From Rubritalea tangerina (GTDB lineage Bacteria > Verrucomicrobiota > Verrucomicrobiia > Verrucomicrobiales > Akkermansiaceae), in assembly GCF_042683245.1 (NCBI RefSeq), contig NZ_JBHUJB010000031.1, positions 62,001 to 126,000 on the forward strand: a stretch of 64,000 bases of DNA, read 5' to 3'. Each line of letters starts with the position of its first letter. Positions within the stretch are counted from its first letter, which is position 1. Under the pieces are notes generated by a model. The model had not been told where the DNA came from. It made no database searches and saw only the letters and a list, made by a program, of their open reading frames with translations. Position numbers and translations under genes: made by a program. Positions 62,381 through 64,000 of this stretch are shown here, piece after piece.

Positions 62381-63043
62381 GTGAGCAAGCAGCGATGGGA
62401 TTGGATATTTGATTGGTCAGGGACCCTAGTGGACGACATGGCTTTGGTGGTGTGTGCCACGAACCACGTGATGCGCCAGTACGGAAAGCCAGAGTGGGAT
62501 AGAGAGGCTTTTCGACGTCATTTTAGTTTACCCTATGAAGCATTTTATGAGGAATATGTCCCAGGGGTGGCCTTGGAAGAGATCGAGCAACATTTTCGCG
62601 AGGGCTTTGCCTTGTCGAAGGAAGAGGTGCCGGTGCTAGAGCACGCGCGTGATTTTCTAGACTATTTGGCGCGGAGAGGAGACCGGATGTATGTGCTGAC
62701 GAGCATGTGTGCAAAGGCTTTTGAGGAACAGGTGGTATCGCTAGGGTTAGAGCATTTCTTTGAGGCACGCTATGCTGGAGTGCTCGATAAGCGTGAGAGG
62801 ATTGGGGAGATTATTGAGAGGCATGGTATGCAGGAAGAGCGCACCATTTTTGTTGGGGATATGACGCATGACGTCGAAACTGCCCATCATGGAGGGGTGC
62901 ACTCGGTAGGGGTCTTGACTGGATATAATCATCGCGAAGTGTTGGAGGCGGTGCATCCGAGTGTCTTAGCAAACGACCTAGAAGACTTAAGGAATATGCT
63001 CGAGAGTGATCAGAGCTGGGAGCAACTTGTTGAGAAGGTATGA
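62381..63043 (+). CDS. HAD family hydrolase with DWSGT motif
   Basis: 220-aa haloacid dehalogenase superfamily protein, phosphoglycolate phosphatase-like by cap type. The first motif reads IFDWSGTLVDD: the Asp nucleophile is kept, but the general-acid Asp two residues on is Ser. Motif II is VLTSM, and motif III/IV has DKRERIGEIIERHGM and IFVGDMTHDVETAHHGGV. Proteins with DWNGT or DWAGT at this site include phosphonatase-like enzymes, so a classical phosphatase activity is not assured. The start is GTG 62381 with a GGAG about 5 bases before it. Its stop overlaps the folB start by ATGA. Confidence 0.88.
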   Translation: MSKQRWDWIFDWSGTLVDDMALVVCATNHVMRQYGKPEWDREAFRRHFSLPYEAFYEEYVPGVALEEIEQHFREGFALSKEEVPVLEHARDFLDYLARRGDRMYVLTSMCAKAFEEQVVSLGLEHFFEARYAGVLDKRERIGEIIERHGMQEERTIFVGDMTHDVETAHHGGVHSVGVLTGYNHREVLEAVHPSVLANDLEDLRNMLESDQSWEQLVEKV

Positions 63044-63399
63044 AAGACACAATTATCATCAAAGGCCTAGAGGTTGAATTATTTATTGGGGTGCCGGATG
63101 AAGAACGTGCAGCACCTCAAATCCTGAAGTTGCATTTGGAATTGGTACCGGAGAATGGCTTTTCTAATCTCGGAGACGCTATCGAGAAGACTGTCAATTA
63201 TTACGAGGTAGCACAGCGGGTGAAGGAGCTGGGGGCTGAGCGTCCGAGGAAGCTCATTGAGACATTTACCGAGGAAGTGGCCGCAGTGGTGTTGAGTGAA
63301 TTTGCGGTGTTAGAAGTGACCTTAGAAATTGAGAAGTTTATTCTCCCCGACACTGATTTCGTCGGTTTACGGATGTGGCGCTCAAGAGTGAGTGGATGA
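63040..63399 (+). CDS. folB: Dihydroneopterin aldolase
   Basis: Cleaves dihydroneopterin to hydroxymethyl-dihydropterin and glycolaldehyde in folate synthesis. The 119-aa protein starts MKDTIIIKGLEVELFIGVPDEERAAPQ, with the conserved Glu region, and has VNYYEVAQRVKEL (active-site Tyr), RKLIETFTEEVAAVVLSEF and the C-terminal strand VTLEIEKFILP with the conserved Lys. It is coupled to the HAD gene through ATGA. Its end overlaps the tail of the converging pseudouridine synthase gene by 18 bases. Confidence 0.94.
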   Translation: MKDTIIIKGLEVELFIGVPDEERAAPQILKLHLELVPENGFSNLGDAIEKTVNYYEVAQRVKELGAERPRKLIETFTEEVAAVVLSEFAVLEVTLEIEKFILPDTDFVGLRMWRSRVSG

Positions 63400-64000
63400 C
63401 CAGATCACTTGTTTGTTAATTCGTTTGTAGGCACCAGGTGGCAGGTCACCTAGTTCTAATGCTCCAATTTGTTTTCTATGGAGGTTGAGGACTTTGTTGT
63501 CGATGGCGTGAAACATCCTCTTAATTTGGTGGTAGCGACCTTCAAAGAGGGTGATGGTAGCATCGTGTGAGCTGAGTGGGGTAAGTTCTACGGGAGCTGT
63601 GGTAAGGTCTTCGTAGGCAAAGTAGATTCCACGGGAGAAGATTTCTGCAGCATCGGGTCTCAGCGGGTCACGTAGATGGATTTGATAGATTTTAGGGATC
63701 TTTTTTTCGGGTTCGGTGAGTGAGCGAGACCAGCGTCCATCATTAGTGAGTAGGAGTAGCCCTGTGGATGCTCGATCGAGTCGGCCTGCAATGTGGAGCT
63801 CACTGGCAAAGCTTTCTTTGATGAGGTCGATAACGGTCGGGTGCTCGGGGTCGGTGGTGGCGCTGAGGTAACCAGGAGGCTTATGAAGCATCAGATAGAT
63901 TGCTTCTTTTTGTTGAAGTACAGAATCGTTTAGAGTGACAGTGGTGAACTGGTCAACCTCCTGGCGGTGGTGGTGCGCGGGTTTGCCGTCAACGGTGACA
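63382..64000 (-). CDS. rsuA: RsuA-type 16S rRNA pseudouridine synthase, N-terminus outside window
   Basis: Makes a pseudouridine in 16S rRNA. The frame stays open to the window edge on the minus strand and includes an S4-like piece (VTVDGKPAHHHRQ), so the ATG inside at 63891 is not the start. Catalytic motif GRLDRASTGLLLLTNDG (with the Asp) and the closing EGRYHQIKRMFHAIDNKVLNLHR are present, and the residues before the stop are KQVIWSSTHS. RsuA, RluB and RluE are similar, so the subtype is a judgement. Confidence 0.9.
   Translation of the reverse strand, partial: VTVDGKPAHHHRQEVDQFTTVTLNDSVLQQKEAIYLMLHKPPGYLSATTDPEHPTVIDLIKESFASELHIAGRLDRASTGLLLLTNDGRWSRSLTEPEKKIPKIYQIHLRDPLRPDAAEIFSRGIYFAYEDLTTAPVELTPLSSHDATITLFEGRYHQIKRMFHAIDNKVLNLHRKQIGALELGDLPPGAYKRINKQVIWSSTHS

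Noticed and set aside
1..64000. CRISPR arrays, IS elements, prophage genes, integrases, toxin-antitoxin pairs
   Set aside because: None were seen: no regular direct repeats, transposase or integrase frames, or phage structural genes in any of the open frames.

Overview
The window reads as chromosome of a verrucomicrobial bacterium (Verrucomicrobiota, probably Verrucomicrobiales, in the broad Akkermansia/Rubritalea neighbourhood). The basis is family content: PEP-CTERM exported proteins, multi-domain PVC-type dehydrogenases fused to DUF1080 or ThuA, HEAT and cytochrome c modules, SHD1 and DUF1080 exported proteins, an Amuc_1098-like secretin, TPR-sulfotransferase, many weak or non-ATG starts, and a perfect verrucomicrobial-type LexA box. 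No phage, IS element, integrase or CRISPR array was seen. Genes alternate between strands in short operons separated by strong, often bidirectional terminators.

Layout: 1-970 is the end of a ribosomal protein operon (rpsK, rpsD, terminator). 981-4049 (+) holds an orphan gene, hisC and mnmE. 4053-8992 (-) holds class III fructose-bisphosphatase, a membrane acyltransferase, ruvC and a DEAD-box helicase. 9170-15153 (+) holds an exported phosphoesterase, a membrane protein, an SMP-30 family lactonase, thiG and a TPR-sulfotransferase. 15226-18882 holds two PEP-CTERM genes (-) flanking a YlbF-like protein with a Cys/Gly tail and an M20 dipeptidase (+). 18974-25688 is a probable sugar oxidation locus: a Gfo/Idh protein, a divergent PAS-AraC regulator, a 1172-aa DUF1080/dehydrogenase/cytochrome c fusion and galM. 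The Gfo/Idh and fusion genes share a matching upstream element at a matching distance from their start codons. 25767-27238 (-) holds msrA and an M48 peptidase.

27375-37514 (+) holds an ABC exporter pair, an ECF sigma factor with a membrane partner, a 1358-aa ThuA/dehydrogenase/HEAT/cytochrome c fusion, an SHD1-hydrolase and a DUF1080 protein. 37625-45046 (-) is a heavy-metal RND efflux cluster (TolC-type, adaptor, CusA/CzcA-type pump) with three small His/Cys-rich exported proteins. 45191-49185 (-) holds nagA, pgsA, tRNA-Phe, an M28 lipoprotein peptidase and parB. 49346-50572 (+) holds an exported unknown and a SET-domain protein with a post-SET zinc motif.

50654-52873 (-) holds two PilT-type ATPases. 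Divergent from them is a 58-aa gene under a LexA box, with a possible beta-clamp-binding peptide. 53281-61522 (+) is one long operon: secretin, AsmA-like membrane protein, four-module exported protein, MoxR ATPase and DUF58 protein. 61625-63399 (+) holds a ferredoxin, a DciA-like protein, a HAD hydrolase and folB, and the window ends inside an rsuA-type pseudouridine synthase (-).
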